Assembly: GCA_965153355.1 (NCBI GenBank)
Contig: OZ231127.1
Location: 54,684,001 to 54,748,000, forward strand
DNA length: 64,000 nt
Source: Flaccisagitta enflata
Taxonomy: Eukaryota; Chaetognatha; Sagittoidea; Aphragmophora
Direction of reading: 5' to 3'
Below, piece by piece: positions 1 through 11,648 of the stretch. The notes beneath the pieces were generated by a model that saw only the letters and a program-made list of their open reading frames with translations, was not told the origin of the DNA and did no database searches. Position 1 is the stretch's first letter, and each line of letters opens with the position of its first letter. Made by a program: the position numbers and the translations under genes.

Positions 1-366
1 TCTTGAAAATTCAATGAGAAATCAATAATTTATATTCTTATTGATCAATAAACTTGACTATGATTACCAATTTACAGGTAAGTTTCCCATGGACAAAGGA
101 CATTCTGAAAATGCAGTTGTTTTAGTTTTTTGACAGTTTGCAAAAATAAATGAATAATAAATTCGCGACAACAAAAAGAATCAAGGAGAAGAAGGTTCAG
201 TCACGTGAACGATGCGTGAGGTCGTCAGGGTCACGTGAGTATCACGTGAGGGTCAAATTGCACCACGTTGGCAAAATTTCATTGTTCTCCGGTGAACCTT
301 ACGCGTGCTCAGAGCTGAATTCAAATTCCAAGCAGAGTGTAATCAGGCTGGGCTCAGAGCACGTGA
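1..366. other. AT-rich sequence with four CACGTG palindromes
   Basis: No gene is recognised. CACGTG occurs at 202-207, 232-237, 243-248 and 360-365, three of them inside TCACGTGA. This is the consensus E-box bound by bHLH factors. Whether it is a regulatory cluster or chance is unknown. Confidence 0.5.

Positions 367-454
<88 letters not shown>
367..454. repeat. (GA)n microsatellite
   Basis: Almost pure dinucleotide array with one GAAA interruption near 383. Both overlapping open frames translate it as RERERE and are not genes. Confidence 0.98.
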
Positions 455-455
<1 letters not shown>

Positions 456-1379
456 AGGTCAGACAGACACATGGGGACAGAAGAAAGATGGAAAGAAGAC
501 AGTTTGTCGCAAAGTGAAAATCGAGGCAGATGTTCCTCTCTTCAATCTTAGACGAAAGGATGGTGTTGGCAGAAGATAATCAACATATTCAGAGAGGGCA
601 ATCAGTTTTGAGCCCGAATCGATTATCTCTTTAACAATCACTTTTTGCTCTCTCTCTCTCTCTCTCTCTCACACCCCTTGTTTAGCCATTTTACAAAAAT
701 GACAGCGGCACCAACCATGGATAAAACTGATAATTAGAGACGTACAAGTAAGTACATGTACATGTATTTGTACATTTTTCTCAATCACGTACATTTTTCG
801 TCATGTATATTGTTTTAAAATTGCATGGTCTCGCTATTCATTTACCTACCCTTTCTCCACTTATACGTATTAGTGTTGCTATCTTTATACCTTTGAAAGG
901 CATTAACTTGTTTTCGTCTTTGTTTTACACTATGAATATCGGGCTTTTGACGTAAAAGTGCAAAATTCACTTGCTGAAGAAACTTAGTCAACTTCAACCC
1001 CGATCTATTGCCTCGCAACCCTGTCTTTTTTACATGACAACTGCCTAGTGTTTACATATTATCACGCTTAAACGTTGTTATCATACCGGTTCTTCGCCCC
1101 CCCCCATCTGAGTTATTTTTGAATGAGATTTTTTTCTCCATCGACATTTTCCTTTTTCTAATGCAATATACATATAAGTCGACCCCCCAAGTTGCAGAGG
1201 ATGGTCAAACAATGGTATAATGTTCTTTTGGGCAAAACGCCCAATCGCATTAAGCCTCTGCTTTACCAAAATTCCATGCATGTGTAATCCTCTTCCTTCG
1301 CGATATTGCATTGGATACTTCGATTCTTTTCCACGAATTTTTTTCCTCATTCTTCTTTTTTTTCCTTTGATGCCCACGC
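455..1379. other. No gene recognised
   Basis: Mixed AT-rich sequence. It holds a short (CT)n run at about 647-670. Open frames are short and without a recognisable domain. Confidence 0.6.
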
Positions 1380-2060
1380 GCAAGCGCACGCACACACGCG
1401 GTAAACGGTTAAAAATCTCTATCTCTCTCTCTATATCTCTTTTCTCACAGAGGCGGTTGGTGGCGGGCGGCGAGCGGCGGGCGGCGAGCGGCGAACGGCG
1501 CACCAGCTCCGAGTCCCAGACGCCATTTGGTTTCGCGTTCCGGTTCATTTCGACGGAACCTTTGCGGCCCTTTTATTGTCCATCATTACCTTTGGCGCTC
1601 GCAAAGAAAGCCAACGTGCGGGCAGGATTCGCCACCGCCGCCGCCGCCGCTCCAAAGCCGGTGATGCCGTTGCCTCATCCTGTCTTCTTTCTTCTTCGCG
1701 CGTAGTAGCCGCTACCACCACCACAGCAGTCATGCATCCTGCTGCCACCGTCGCCACTACCAATTCCTCCGCCACTACCACTTCCTCCACCACAACAACT
1801 ACCTCTGTCACAAGTTCACCACTTTTTCCGCCACAACGAAATTCGCCGCCACAGACACTTCTTCCGTCACGACCACTAACTCCGCCATAGCCACCTCTTT
1901 CCTGACAACCACTTCCTCTGCCATAACCAGCTCTTTCCCAACTATCACATCCTCCGCCACAACTACCTCCGCCTTCACCGCTGCCACGCACGCCTCGTTG
2001 CCGCTCTCACGTCTTCTGCGCGCTCACTTCTTTTTCAAGTGGCCAATTGGCGCCGGTCTT
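1380..2060. other. GC- and CpG-rich island-like segment
   Basis: Base composition shifts sharply from the flanks. 1450-1500 is a short GGCGGCGAGC-type tandem. 1735-1990 is a degenerate CC-A/G trinucleotide region (GCCACTACCACTTCC-like units). Open frames on both strands are Ser/Thr/Ala- or Gly/Val-rich low-complexity products. A promoter or first exon cannot be excluded, but no TATA box, splice pattern or conserved domain supports one. Confidence 0.35.
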
Positions 2061-2474
2061 TCCGTGGTTCGCTTGAGGCTATCGTGCATCAAACCTCTTC
2101 TTTTCTAAAACCCTCATCCCCTCACTACTCCCACCTCCTCCCCCATCCTCTCGCTATCCCCACCTCCACCCCAAAGTGAACTGACGATGGCCAAATCAGG
2201 TCAATCACCTTTGATGTCTTGCAAAAATGCCATGCAGTCGTACTCATCCATAAAATCAAAAATGCCACTCATTGATGGCCGAATAGAAAATGAAAACAAC
2301 TTTGCGTTTCTGCAACAGGTCAACGCATAAAGTTACAATGTGAACGTAGCAAAGCTCAACAAATCATTAATATTAGATGTAAATAGTATGATTTTTTTTC
2401 GTTTTTCAATCTCAGTTGCAAAAGGCATTTTTGGATATCTCTGCACGTCGCAGTTTTCATATTATTCGTTTTAT
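2061..2474. other. No gene recognised
   Basis: Starts C-rich (2100-2175) and becomes AT-rich. No domain-bearing frame or RNA gene is seen. Confidence 0.55.
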
Positions 2475-2540
2475 ACCTATCATACTTATCATATCTATTA
2501 TCATACCTATTATCATACCTAGTATCATACCCATTATCTC
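2475..2540. repeat. 13-bp tandem repeat, TATCATACCTATT-like
   Basis: About five degenerate units of TATCATACCTATT; the terminal units differ by one to three bases. Confidence 0.75.
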
Positions 2541-3130
2541 CTCGTAACGCTTTCTCTTCCTTCTCATTTTATCCTTTTTTTTCGTAGCTCGCCGACTTTG
2601 GATGACCTACTTTCCAGAAATCATTTCATTTTCTTTCCTTTTCTTTATTGGTTCCTTCTTCCGCTCTCCCGCCTTTCTAATCTAGTGCGATCAATGTATT
2701 AGGAAATCTTTGATCCACTACTAAGACATTTCATACCTATCAAATGATTACACAAATAATGTGTTAGAAAATAGGTTCGTTTGGGATCAGGATAAACGTA
2801 CAGTAAATAATGCTTTCTTCTTTTTTTATGCTGATTTTCAATTGCATTCTTGTTAACATTATTTTCATAACTTATCCCCTACTATTAGTACTAAAAAACC
2901 AGAGGGTATAAACCGATTCTTTGTAACAGCGTGGAAACACGCAGACTTTCTGCGGAAAAGCTCCATTTACCTCATTTCCAAAAAGCCATGAATAGAAAAT
3001 GGTTGTAGGCCAGATAAAAGTATCTAATATTCATAGAGTTTTTAATAGATTTGATACTCGAGAGACGATGACCTCTGAGCGTATGCTCTCTATCGGATTT
3101 CTGTCTCCGTCTGTCTGATTGCTTTTCTTA
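2541..3130. other. No gene recognised
   Basis: AT-rich, mostly unique sequence with no supported feature. Confidence 0.55.
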
Positions 3131-3131
3131 G

Positions 3132-3420
<289 letters not shown>

Positions 3421-3593
3421 CTTCCTTTTTTTCTTTTCAATTATTTTCCCCCTCAATTGCATGGCTTTGTTCCATGTCAATGTAAACACACAATGAAGAA
3501 AAGTCTTTAGGTGCTTTCCTTTGCAATATCTATAAACACTTGTTTTTGCCCAGGGGTGTACCACGCTGATAAATGAAAAAAGATGCACTTTTT

Positions 3594-3985
3594 GGGCAGC
3601 GGCCCCAAAGAGCCAATGTCCTGTAGGACACAGGGGTGAATTTCCATATGTCCGTCGGTCCATCCGTATGTCCCCCTTTGAAACTTATCAACCTTCAAAT
3701 TCCCATTGAATACCATGGAAAAATGACAAAATTCAAACTTCCCATTGAATAACATGGCAAATTGATGAGACATTGAAAAAATGCAAAACTCCCATTGAAT
3801 ATCATGGAAAATTGCTCAAAAAGCCTCAAATATGCCCTCTTAAGACATATGGAAATTCACCCCTGTGTCCTAAAGGACATCAGCCCTTCGGGGCCGCTGC
3901 CCTGCTCTCACTCTACTTCTTCAGCTATCACTCCAAGCAGGGTATCGGGTACCGCTGACCATGTGCGATCCTTAGATGACTTGTA
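3594..3985 (+). mobile_element. Module B, inverted-arm repeat, solo copy
   Basis: The left arm 3594-3651 begins GGGCAGCGGCCCCAAAGAGC and is inverted at 3845-3902, which ends GGGGCCGCTGCCC. Between the arms lie a few GTCC-like units and a diverged CCCATTGAATAYCATGG tandem. A tail (3903-3985) ends GGTACCGCTGACCATG...GATGACTTG, as in the copies at 28821 and 54400. No HL ends flank this copy, so module B may move or be left behind on its own. No protein is encoded. Confidence 0.8.
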
Positions 3986-4092
3986 AACAGCTAATATTGC
4001 TTATGAATCTTAATTGGTTAAAATCTTTGACCGTTTGAAAGCCCTTTGAAAGTACTTTCATTTGGCACTAATCTGGTATTTCTATCTTTTTT

Positions 4093-4352
4093 GATGCGTC
4101 CGTCAGGAACGCATCTCTATAAGAGGGTCCGTCCGTCCGTCCGTCCGTCCGTCCGTCCGTCCGTCCGTCCGTCCGTCCGTCCGTCCGTCCGTCCGTCCGT
4201 ATGTCCGTTACGCAAGTGCAAAAACCGCGTTTCTCGGCTGTTTTTGGCCACTGTGAGATCCTATACTGAAACAAATGATCAACCAACATGTTTTGAGAAC
4301 CTCAATACACGCAGAGACACGGCCCAGACGCATCGTTGCCCGGTCGGGCTTG
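4093..4352 (-). mobile_element. HL element, variant-hairpin subfamily
   Basis: On the minus strand it runs left to right from AACAAGCCCGACCGGGCAAC (about 4352) to a terminal hairpin with stem GATGCGT/ACGCATC at 4093-4115. The hairpin adjoins CTCTATAAGAGGG and a GTCC tract (4127-4200). The stem sequence differs from the main HL subfamily, but the order hairpin, CTCTA, GTCY tract is the same. Non-coding. Confidence 0.75.
4127..4200. repeat. (GTCC)n tract inside HL element
   Basis: Eighteen or so pure GTCC units next to the terminal hairpin of the HL copy at 4093-4352. Confidence 0.97.
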
Positions 4353-4580
4353 TTTCATTTAGAAATGGCATTAGTTGGAATGAAAACATTGCCCATTTCA
4401 GTTTCGTAATCCCTATGAAAAAATGCATTTTAGCAAAATAGTGCTTCTCTTTGCAGAGCTCTATCTTCTAAACCATTTGAGATACAGACCTGTGATTGGT
4501 CTAGAATGATAGATTTTTTTGAAAATCTTTAAAAATGACTTGAAAATAGTTCAAATTGTTTTTTGTATCTTTTTTTTTAT

Positions 4581-4878
4581 CCGCGTGGTATATGATTGAA
4601 CGGCTTTTGATTTCATTCCCCCCTGCTTTTGATTTTCGTCCCAGCGACGCATCGCGTCGCATTGCAAAATGTATGATTTTCTTCCCCAAATAAGCAATAA
4701 AAACAATTTATTTTAGGTTTGAACAGTGTTAAATTGTGTTGTAGTAATCAAATATCACCTTTTTTAAATCTTTAAAAAAATTCTTTTTTCTCCTTTTCTA
4801 GTTTTTTCCCATCTCCAAACCCTTTGATTTTATTCCCCCCCGTGGGAGAGGGGGAATAACTAACTTTATACGCGCCTG
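4581..4878 (+). mobile_element. hAT-like MITE, copy 1
   Basis: Relative of the copy at 29612-29908. It shares GGTATATGATTGA...GGCTTTTGATTTC near the left end, the perfect palindrome GCGACGCATCGCGTCGC at 4644-4660, AAAATGTATGATTTTCTTCC, and a right end GCGCCTG. The left terminal bases are diverged and I see no convincing target duplication, so the boundaries are approximate. Confidence 0.65.
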
Positions 4879-5045
4879 TAATTTTTGCCTCAGCAATATT
4901 TAAATATCAACACATTTCACATGCACACGCAAATTTGTGCACGAGAAGTCAAGCTCGCCGACTCAGAAAAAAAATGGATGAAAAAAAAAACTCCTTGAGG
5001 ATTGAGGCATGAAGCCAACGCTGGAAACGGATGCGTTAATTACAT

Positions 5046-5049
<4 letters not shown>

Positions 5050-5126
<77 letters not shown>
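5050..5126. repeat. (GA)n microsatellite
   Basis: Pure dinucleotide array. Confidence 0.98.
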
Positions 5127-5129
<3 letters not shown>

Positions 5130-5289
5130 TGCGAATCTCCGTCTGAATCTATTTCGTATAACGCCTTCATTTCAATCCCACTGCACTGGTGAGTCTGCGC
5201 CTGTTCATGGTCATAAACAGTAAGCTGACTGTTGGGCAAGAAAAAGGCAATTCAATGGCTATTTGTTCTTTCTTTTTCTGCTCTGGTCC

Positions 5290-5465
5290 TTCTTATTCTT
5301 TTTTTTCTTCTTTTTCTTTTTCTTTTTCTTTTTCTTTTTCTTTTTCTTTTTCTTTTTCTTCTTCTTTTTCTTCTTCTTCTCCTTCTTCTTCTTCTCTTCT
5401 TCTTCTTCTCTTCTTCTTCTTCTCTTCTTCTTCTTCTTCTCTTCTTCTTCTTCTTTTTCCTCTTT
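5290..5465. repeat. (CTTTTT)n followed by (CTT)n
   Basis: TTTTTC hexamers to about 5358, then CTT triplets with CTC interruptions. The same hexamer array type recurs at 13041 and 62480. Confidence 0.95.
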
Positions 5466-6409
5466 TTCGTTCCCAAACTTTATTTCCTACTTCTTCATCT
5501 CCATCTTCCTCTCCTTCTTCTTCTCCTTCTTCTCATTCAACATATTGTTTTCTTTTTTTTTCTTCCTTCTATTTCTACTGTTGTCTCTCTGGTCGCGGAT
5601 TCGTCTGCTTTTCCCCAGCCACGTGATCATGGGCATGGTTGGGTGCCAATTTTCCACCCCCGATGGCGCTCCATAAATCACTTAACCCAATAACAGAACG
5701 TCTTCATCAGTTTTCCTTCATCGTTTTCATTCCATCCACCCCCCACCAAGACCACCGAACACAAACAACGTCAATTTTGATCCATTTCTGCGGAACAGTT
5801 ACAGAGATTCTTAGTTAAAATTGGATAATTACTGGGTTATACTTGGTTTTCCTTTCTTTCTCTACATTCTAATGAAATTCTGTAAACCAGTGCTCTGGAT
5901 TATAGCAATGGCCAAAAAAAAAAAAACCTGGAATCAATCTTTTAAGAGTAACCAACTTTGAATTAATATAGCTTGTAAACCAAGAAGAATCATGATTTCT
6001 GCTTGATTCCATCTTGTAGAGAATTAAAAATACTTCAATTTTACCTTGAATTTCATTCCATTTATTTGATTTCTTTATTATACACAATATGTGAAACAAA
6101 AAGTGTCTTATTGTCAGGCACAGTAATTTGCTTCCAAGAAAATGGGTCTTGAATTTCAATCATATGTCATTTCAAAACGACTTAAGCTAGAAGTTTCTGC
6201 TTGGTCTAGATTTGTACAGTTTTTGAAACTCTTTAAAATGCTCATGGATTTTAAGTAAAAAGTAAGTGCAGTATTCAGTCAATCATGACAAACTGAGCGT
6301 CCGGTTTTTATTTTGGCCACTGTTAGCACATCCCTAGTAATTATTCTCCCGTTAATTGCCAAACATTCAACGTCTAATAGGACGTAACGAACCATATTGA
6401 AGCGTTTCC
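5466..6409. other. No gene recognised
   Basis: AT-rich sequence. The minus-strand frame 5869-6159 (96 codons) has no recognisable domain or neighbouring exon and is probably chance. Confidence 0.5.
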
Positions 6410-6965
6410 CACTAGTTAAAGCTGGGCTTAAAAGATAGCTACAAAACGCAAACATACTGAAGCGTATCACGATCTATTTCTTACTGCACTCAGGCTTATG
6501 CTACAAAATGCAAATTACTATACAGATGAGCTTCACCAGAGTGAATATCAAGGGATGGGGCAAAATCATGCCTCATAGTTATAGTGAAGCTGGCTGATAG
6601 CCGATGTAGAAATGCATACAAATTACAAAATCCTTGAGGAACTGCATGGGTAGGCCTGCCTTAATAGCGGGTGCGCTCTAGCGGCGCTCCACTGTACTGG
6701 AGAGTGTCACATTCTTCTTTGGTAATTCACTCAGGATCGTGATAAAGAAGCAAAACACGATAGTGAAGTGTGTCTGTGTCACGCTCAAAGTTAAGTCTGC
6801 GCTCAGGATTGTGCTAAAGAGTGTAAATAGCTAACTATGGTGAAATGTATCAGGTTCATTACTTCACAGTTGATGCTGCACTCAGGATTGTGCTACGGAA
6901 TGCAAATGATTGTCCTGAAGTGTGTCACGCTCATAGTTAATGCTGCGCTCAGGATTTCGCTTTGC
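6410..6965. repeat. Degenerate 67-79-bp tandem repeat
   Basis: Units begin GCRCTCAGGATTGTGCTA and continue with TGCAAAT...GAAGTGTGTCACGCTCATAGTTAATGCT. Starts are near 6485, 6728, 6799, 6878 and 6945. The spacing of 71, 79 and 67 between the last four suggests an old tandem array with diverged members in between. Confidence 0.7.
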
Positions 6966-7075
6966 CGACATCAGATTCAATTTTTTTCTGTCTTCCCGGG
7001 GAAGTTAATTGACTCAATGCAGTTACGCCATTTCTGGATGCCAACAAAGACCATCATCATTCTTCATAATCACCG

Positions 7076-7140
<65 letters not shown>
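7076..7140. repeat. (CAT)n microsatellite
   Basis: Trinucleotide array; the forward frame reads poly-His. Confidence 0.97.
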
Positions 7141-7170
7141 TCAACATCGTTATCTTCATGATATCAAAAA

Positions 7171-7310
<140 letters not shown>

Positions 7311-7621
7311 CCATCGTCGTGGTCGTCATCCTCCTCTGAAGCGGTTTGCGTCACTTGGAAAAGACCAATTGAACTGAGCGACGCGCGCGTAAACAAAGGC
7401 GTGACAGATGGTTTGAGCGGGAGATAAAGAAATGGTTGTAAGAGCATGCGGCCGGGTAAATAGTCACAAGGATATTCCATTCTCTTTTTGTCTAACTTAG
7501 TTCTTTCTGTTTTAGACATTTATCACGATTAGAAAAATGTTTGTTTCTCAGCGTCTCATTGTGTAAAATCTTTGTTATTTTACCTTTGACTTTGCACCTG
7601 TCATATTCTAGATAAATGACC

Positions 7622-7769
7622 TTTCGCGTCGTTACGCGACTCTACACCTTGCCGCGTCGGTCGGTCGGTAGGTCGGTAGGTCGGTCCGTCACATTTTTTA
7701 ATTCCGGGCGGTTTTTGCATTACTGCTCCAACCGTCCGCGACTGTCTTGCCGTGTATCCGGCCTTGTTA
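7622..7769 (-). mobile_element. HL element, first of a head-to-tail pair
   Basis: Minus-strand copy with terminal hairpin CGCGTCGTTACGCGAC, CTCTACACC, a GTCG/GTAG tract, the TTCCGGGCGGTTTTTGCATT core, subterminal TCCGCGACTG and the left end CCGTGTATCCGGCCTTGTT. It abuts a second copy at 7771 in the same orientation. Confidence 0.88.
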
Positions 7770-7770
7770 T

Positions 7771-7978
7771 CTTTAGTTGCGAACACGCTACTCTACCGTA
7801 TAACCCGGGATTTCGGTCGGTCCGTCCGCCGGTCCGTAATGCTCAGCTCTTTTAGCTTTAACCGGCGTCTTTTTTTTTTGTATTACTGCCCCTACCTAAA
7901 CACTTGGTCAGAGCGTTTTTTTATCATTGCCCTAGCCCACCCGCACGGGACTTCGGTAGCCGTGTATCCGGCCATGTT
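7771..7978 (-). mobile_element. HL element, second of a head-to-tail pair
   Basis: It starts AGTTGCGAACACGCTACTCTAC (imperfect hairpin) and then has GTCGGTCCGTCC, a TTTTTTGTATTACTGCCCC core and a left end GTAGCCGTGTATCCGGCC. Longer than its partner because the core includes an extra TTATCATTGCCC segment. Confidence 0.85.
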
Positions 7979-8492
7979 TTTCTCTGGAGTTGATCGAAAT
8001 TTCTCAAAGAAACTTGACATATCAGTCTAATTTGCTGATGGATTGTCCTGCCCTTGCCCACGCGGATCCCTTCAAGGTTTTGCCCACGTCGTATCCAATG
8101 ATGCAATCAACTTTTTTTCGTCCCCGAAAACGTAACTTAGTAGACGGTCCTCAAAACGAACTAAACAAAGGCAGACTTAATTCATAGCAGCAGCAGAAAA
8201 ATAAAGCAGTCGATGCATGAACGCTTGTTTAGACAGATGAGGCGCCAACACAGGTAAGAAAATATCTGACATCGTACTTCTCCTAATCAGCGCCCCGGGC
8301 GCTTATAAGATCACAGTTTGATATTGTTATCCACGCCCCTCAATAAGCGCTTCCTAAAGCACTGTTGATGTCATCATCTTTCAAGAACATAAGTGAAAGA
8401 GTTGGAAAGAGAATGAGAGGAAACGCAAAATCAGGAATGAAATAATCGTTAAACATTAACTTTTCTAATTCTTTTTTATTAACATTCATGAT
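7979..8492. other. No gene recognised
   Basis: Mixed sequence. It contains the palindrome AGCGCCCCGGGCGCT near 8289, followed by TATAAG, and a second AAGCGCTT at about 8345. No gene or RNA is supported. Confidence 0.5.
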
Positions 8493-8863
8493 AACAAGGC
8501 CGGATACACAGCTACTCCAGTCATGAGCGGGAGGGCAGGAGCAATGCTGGAAAAGGTCACTAGGGCAATTGGGCAGGAGCAAAAAGGTTAAAAACGCCGA
8601 AAAAGTAAATAGTCGCAAAAGCCTTAGAGGGTCAGCGGTACCCGTTGCCCCTATGTGAGTATATGTAGGTGTCTGATGGTGAGAGGGGCAGCGGCCCAGA
8701 AGGAGCCGATGACCTATGCTTAGTAAGTTTTGAAGCTCTAGGGTTGAATTTCAATAATGGAATTTTTGAGCTATGACGCCGTGATTGTAGCCATGAGGCT
8801 GTGATTTGAGCATTAAGAAGGTGATTTGAGCCTCGAGGTGGTAATTTGAGCCTCAACGCCATA

Positions 8864-9293
8864 CACTTTTTTTTTAATATAAGAGACAACTTTTTTGAAA
8901 TCAGCCTGGGTTTTCTTAAATTTTTGGCAATTGTCCGCCTGAAATTCTCTTAAAGTGTTCTTAATTTCTTCGATATTTAAAAACATCTAAATCGTATAAA
9001 AATACCTTATAACAATTGTATCTGAAACTTGATCATTGTCATGTCTTATTTGAATAAAGCCTGATTTCATAGGCAAACTAAAAAAAAAATGTTTTTCTTT
9101 AAGATAAAAAATCTATATTGGAGAAAAATTTCAATAAAATCCATTTTTTTGAGAAGAAACTAAAAAAAAATTTCTTTTGAAAATGGCTAAAACTAAATCT
9201 CAGCCTGGGCATTCTCTTATTTTGTTCTTAAAATTTTGGCAAATCTCAGGCTCATGTCTCTTATAAACTGGTCTCTTATAAAAAAAAAAAGTG
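8864..9293 (+). mobile_element. TA-flanked MITE with CACTTTTTTTT termini
   Basis: Termini are CACTTTTTTTTTAATATAAG and the inverse CTTATAAAAAAAAAAAGTG, bounded by TA at 8862-8863 and 9294-9295. Subterminal AAGAGAC is inverted at both ends, and an AGCCTGGG...TTTTGGCAA block occurs near both ends in direct orientation. A TA duplication is the rule for Tc1/mariner-type transposition. It sits inside the HL minisatellite, so it is younger than that array. Confidence 0.82.
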
Positions 9294-9295
9294 TA

Positions 9296-9640
9296 ATGTG
9301 AGTCTTTAGGCTGTGATTCAAGCCTCGAGGCTGTGATTTGAGCCTTTGAAGCTGTGATTCAAGCCACGTCGCTGGGATTTAAGCCTCGAGGCTGGGATTT
9401 GAGGCTGGAGGCTGGGATTTGGGGCATGAGGCTGGGATAAGTGGGATTTGAGGCTTCAGGCCGGGTTGTGAGCCTCGAGGCTGGGATTTGAGCCTTGAGG
9501 CTGGAATTCGAGCCTCGAGGTTGAAATTTGAGTCTCGAGATTAGGATTTGGGCCTTGAGCCTAGAATATGGTCCTCTAGACTAGGATATCGGCCTCAAGG
9601 CTGGGATTTAAAACTCAAGGCTAGGATATGAGCTTTGAAG
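9296..9640. repeat. GGCTGGGATTTGAGCCTCGA minisatellite
   Basis: About 14 degenerate units of 20-24 bp. Reverse-complemented, the unit is the same motif as the 21-bp array at 28924-29190. Confidence 0.9.
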
Positions 9641-9806
9641 GGGGTGGACGAGGAGAAGAAGAAGGAGGAGAAATTTCCCTTATGTGTGAAAGCATCGGTC
9701 ATTGGCCTCTTTGGGACCGTTGCCCAAAACGGGACCGACGGAACGACCGACTGACCAACCAATGGACCGACAATGCGGGGAGTAGTCGCGTAGCACACGA
9801 CTAAAT

Positions 9807-10611
9807 ATGCTGGAAAAAATTGATGTTTCCGAACATGTGGCTGATTTTTTTTCAAAAACGAGGGGGAACCACTAATTAGGGAGGAGGCGTTAATAAGGAG
9901 AAATGAAATAGGCAGAAAAAAAATTAAGTAGGCAGAAAAATTAAAAAAAACCTAGTAGGCAGACAATATGCCAAACTGTTAAAAACCGGCAGGTGGCATT
10001 TAGCCAAAAACCGCTCAGATGAAGCAAGTGAAATCACAGCGACATCTGAAGGCACATCTTAGGCGCCATCTGAGCCATCATCTCGGACAAGAGGCGCCAA
10101 AATAATTCATAATGAAGACAAGTTAATGTTTTGAAGAGAGGAACCAACCAACCAACCGTTGTAGCCTGTAGGCTTTTAAACTTGAATCAGATGTTATCTA
10201 ACGAATGCAGTCGAGGCAAACGTGCGAGTGACATCAAGAATGAAACGAGAGAAAAGGATACTCAGAATGAAACAGAAAATGAAGGTAGTAGAAAACGAGG
10301 CAATGCATACAACATCAAACGGACAATGCACGCGATATTGCACATCAACAAGCGTGGCACGTGGAATTGCAAATCAATAATACCAACAAAGGCGATTATC
10401 GCCGACTGGAAAAATTCTAAACTTGGGGTCTTTTTTTCCTTTAAATGTTTTCTCTTCCTTTTCTTCCATCTTTTATGAATGTACCAGTTTTTTTTTATTA
10501 TTTTTTGTGTTTTTTTTGCCAGTTTTTTGCCAGTTTTTGGCCATATCAGCAGCTTGCTCAAACCAACCGGTGCACTCACTTTGTGTTGTTAGCACTTGGG
10601 ATATTTGTGAA
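9807..10611. other. No gene recognised
   Basis: Contains GCAGAAAAAWTA-type short repeats (9910-9970). The frame 10131-10478 has no domain and reads into a T-rich tract. Confidence 0.5.
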
Positions 10612-10799
10612 AACAAGGCCGTATACAGGCCGAAGTCACATGCAGGTGGGCAGAGGCAGTGATTACATAAGCTTATCCAAGCATTTGGGTAGAAGCAGAG
10701 ATACAAAAGACGCCCGTAAATGCCAAAAAAGCTAATGGTGACAGATGGACCAACCAACGGACAAAGCGGGTTATAAAGTCGCGTGCACGCGACTAAAAA
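10612..10799 (+). mobile_element. HL element, complete short copy
   Basis: Left end AACAAGGCCGTATACAGGCC, subterminal AGTCACATGCAGGTGGGCAG, core with CAAAAGACGCC, a short GACAGATGGACC tract, and a perfect palindromic right hairpin AGTCGCGTGCACGCGACT followed by AAAAA. A useful reference copy at 188 bp. Confidence 0.9.
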
Positions 10800-10925
10800 C
10801 TAACAATGCACCCAGGGGAATGTTCACAAACAAAGCAGTCCAGATTTGGGCTATACCGCATTAGGACCTATTTTCCTATAAAAAGACAATAAAAAGAGTT
10901 AAGATTTAAAAGAAACAAGGGTCTT

Positions 10926-11282
10926 GGGGTAAGAATTTAAGCATCTAGGCTGGGATTTGGACCACGAGGCTAGGATTACAGTCGGGGGGGGGGGAAGAAG
11001 AAAGAGGAGAAATTTACTCATATGTGAAAGCATAGATCATTGCCCCTTTTTGGGCAGCGGCCCAAAAAGGGGACCAACCATCCAACCAACCAACCAATCA
11101 AAATGGTATAACTTTTTGGGCAGCGGCCCCAAAGAGACAATGTCCTGTAGGAAATAGGGGTGAATTTCCAGATGTCCATCCATCTGTGCGTCCATCTGTC
11201 CATCTGCCCATCCATCCGTTCCCCCCAGGATACTTAGGCCCCTCTCAGGCCCCAAATCAGCCCTCTCAGGCCCCACAATTAG
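10926..11282. mobile_element. HL fragment: module C joined to a module B arm
   Basis: Two minisatellite units (GGCTGGGATTTGGACC) precede a C arm (GGAGAAATTTACTCATATG, GGGCAGCGGCCCAAAAAGGG). Then come GACCAACC units, a B left arm (TTTTTGGGCAGCGGCCCCAA...GAATTTCC) and CCATCTGTCC units. HL ends are missing, so this is a rearranged or internally deleted copy. Confidence 0.75.
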
Positions 11283-11325
11283 AAAAGTGATGATGATAAT
11301 CTGAGATGTGTAGCACAGTACAGTA

Positions 11326-11576
11326 CAGCTGAACCCCGCTGTAACGGACCAGCGACTTACCAAAATCCGACCATAATGGATGCAAATTTGTAGTCCCTTA
11401 AACTTCCTCGTTTTTGTTCTTTTTCGTTTTCTTTTTCTTTTTCTCTTTTTTCCTATTTCCCTCTTGTTCTTAAAGTTTAAGTTTTCTTTTTCATTTCCAA
11501 CATTGGCTGAAACATGCCACGTATCACTCATAAATTTCCAAAGTCTCTTAAGAACCGTTAGACCGGGATTTAATTG
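11326..11576 (+). mobile_element. TA-flanked MITE of the CAGTTGAACCCCG type, copy 1
   Basis: The left end CAGCTGAACCCCGCTGTAAC and the inverted right end AACCGTTAGACCGGGATTTA form imperfect TIRs, flanked by TA at 11324-11325 and 11577-11578. The pyrimidine-rich interior includes a 69-bp segment repeated exactly at 12899-12967. Confidence 0.72.
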
Positions 11577-11601
11577 TATAAGATTTGATTCGGAAGTTTA
11601 G

Positions 11602-11603
<2 letters not shown>

Positions 11604-11641
<38 letters not shown>
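11604..11641. repeat. (CT)n microsatellite
   Basis: Pure dinucleotide array. Confidence 0.97.

Positions 11642-11648
<7 letters not shown>

Larger units (their letters stand above)
8493..9806 (+). mobile_element. Composite HL element with internal minisatellite
   Basis: The left end AACAAGGCCGGATACACAGC is at 8493. A truncated module B follows (GTCAGCGGTACCCG at 8633, GGGCAGCGGCCCAGAAGGAG at about 8686), then a 20-24-bp minisatellite (GGCTGTGATTTGAGCCTCGA-like, 8770-8860 and 9296-9640). Module C follows (GGAGAAATTTCCC, TGTGTGAAAGCATCGGTCAT, 9668-9730). The right end has GACCGACGGAACGACC and hairpin AGTCGCGTAGCACACGACT, then AAATA. A TA-flanked MITE (8864-9293) interrupts the minisatellite. 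No protein is encoded. Confidence 0.85.

Noticed and set aside
150-551. 133-codon frame with RERERE
   Set aside because: Carried by the (GA)n array at 367-454. The same is true of frames over the arrays at 5050, 12566, 16505, 18162, 31258, 34929, 47861, 54269 and 58134.
1220-1991. Overlapping frames of 104-161 codons in the GC-rich segment
   Set aside because: Frames on both strands overlap and are made of degenerate triplets; no conserved motif.
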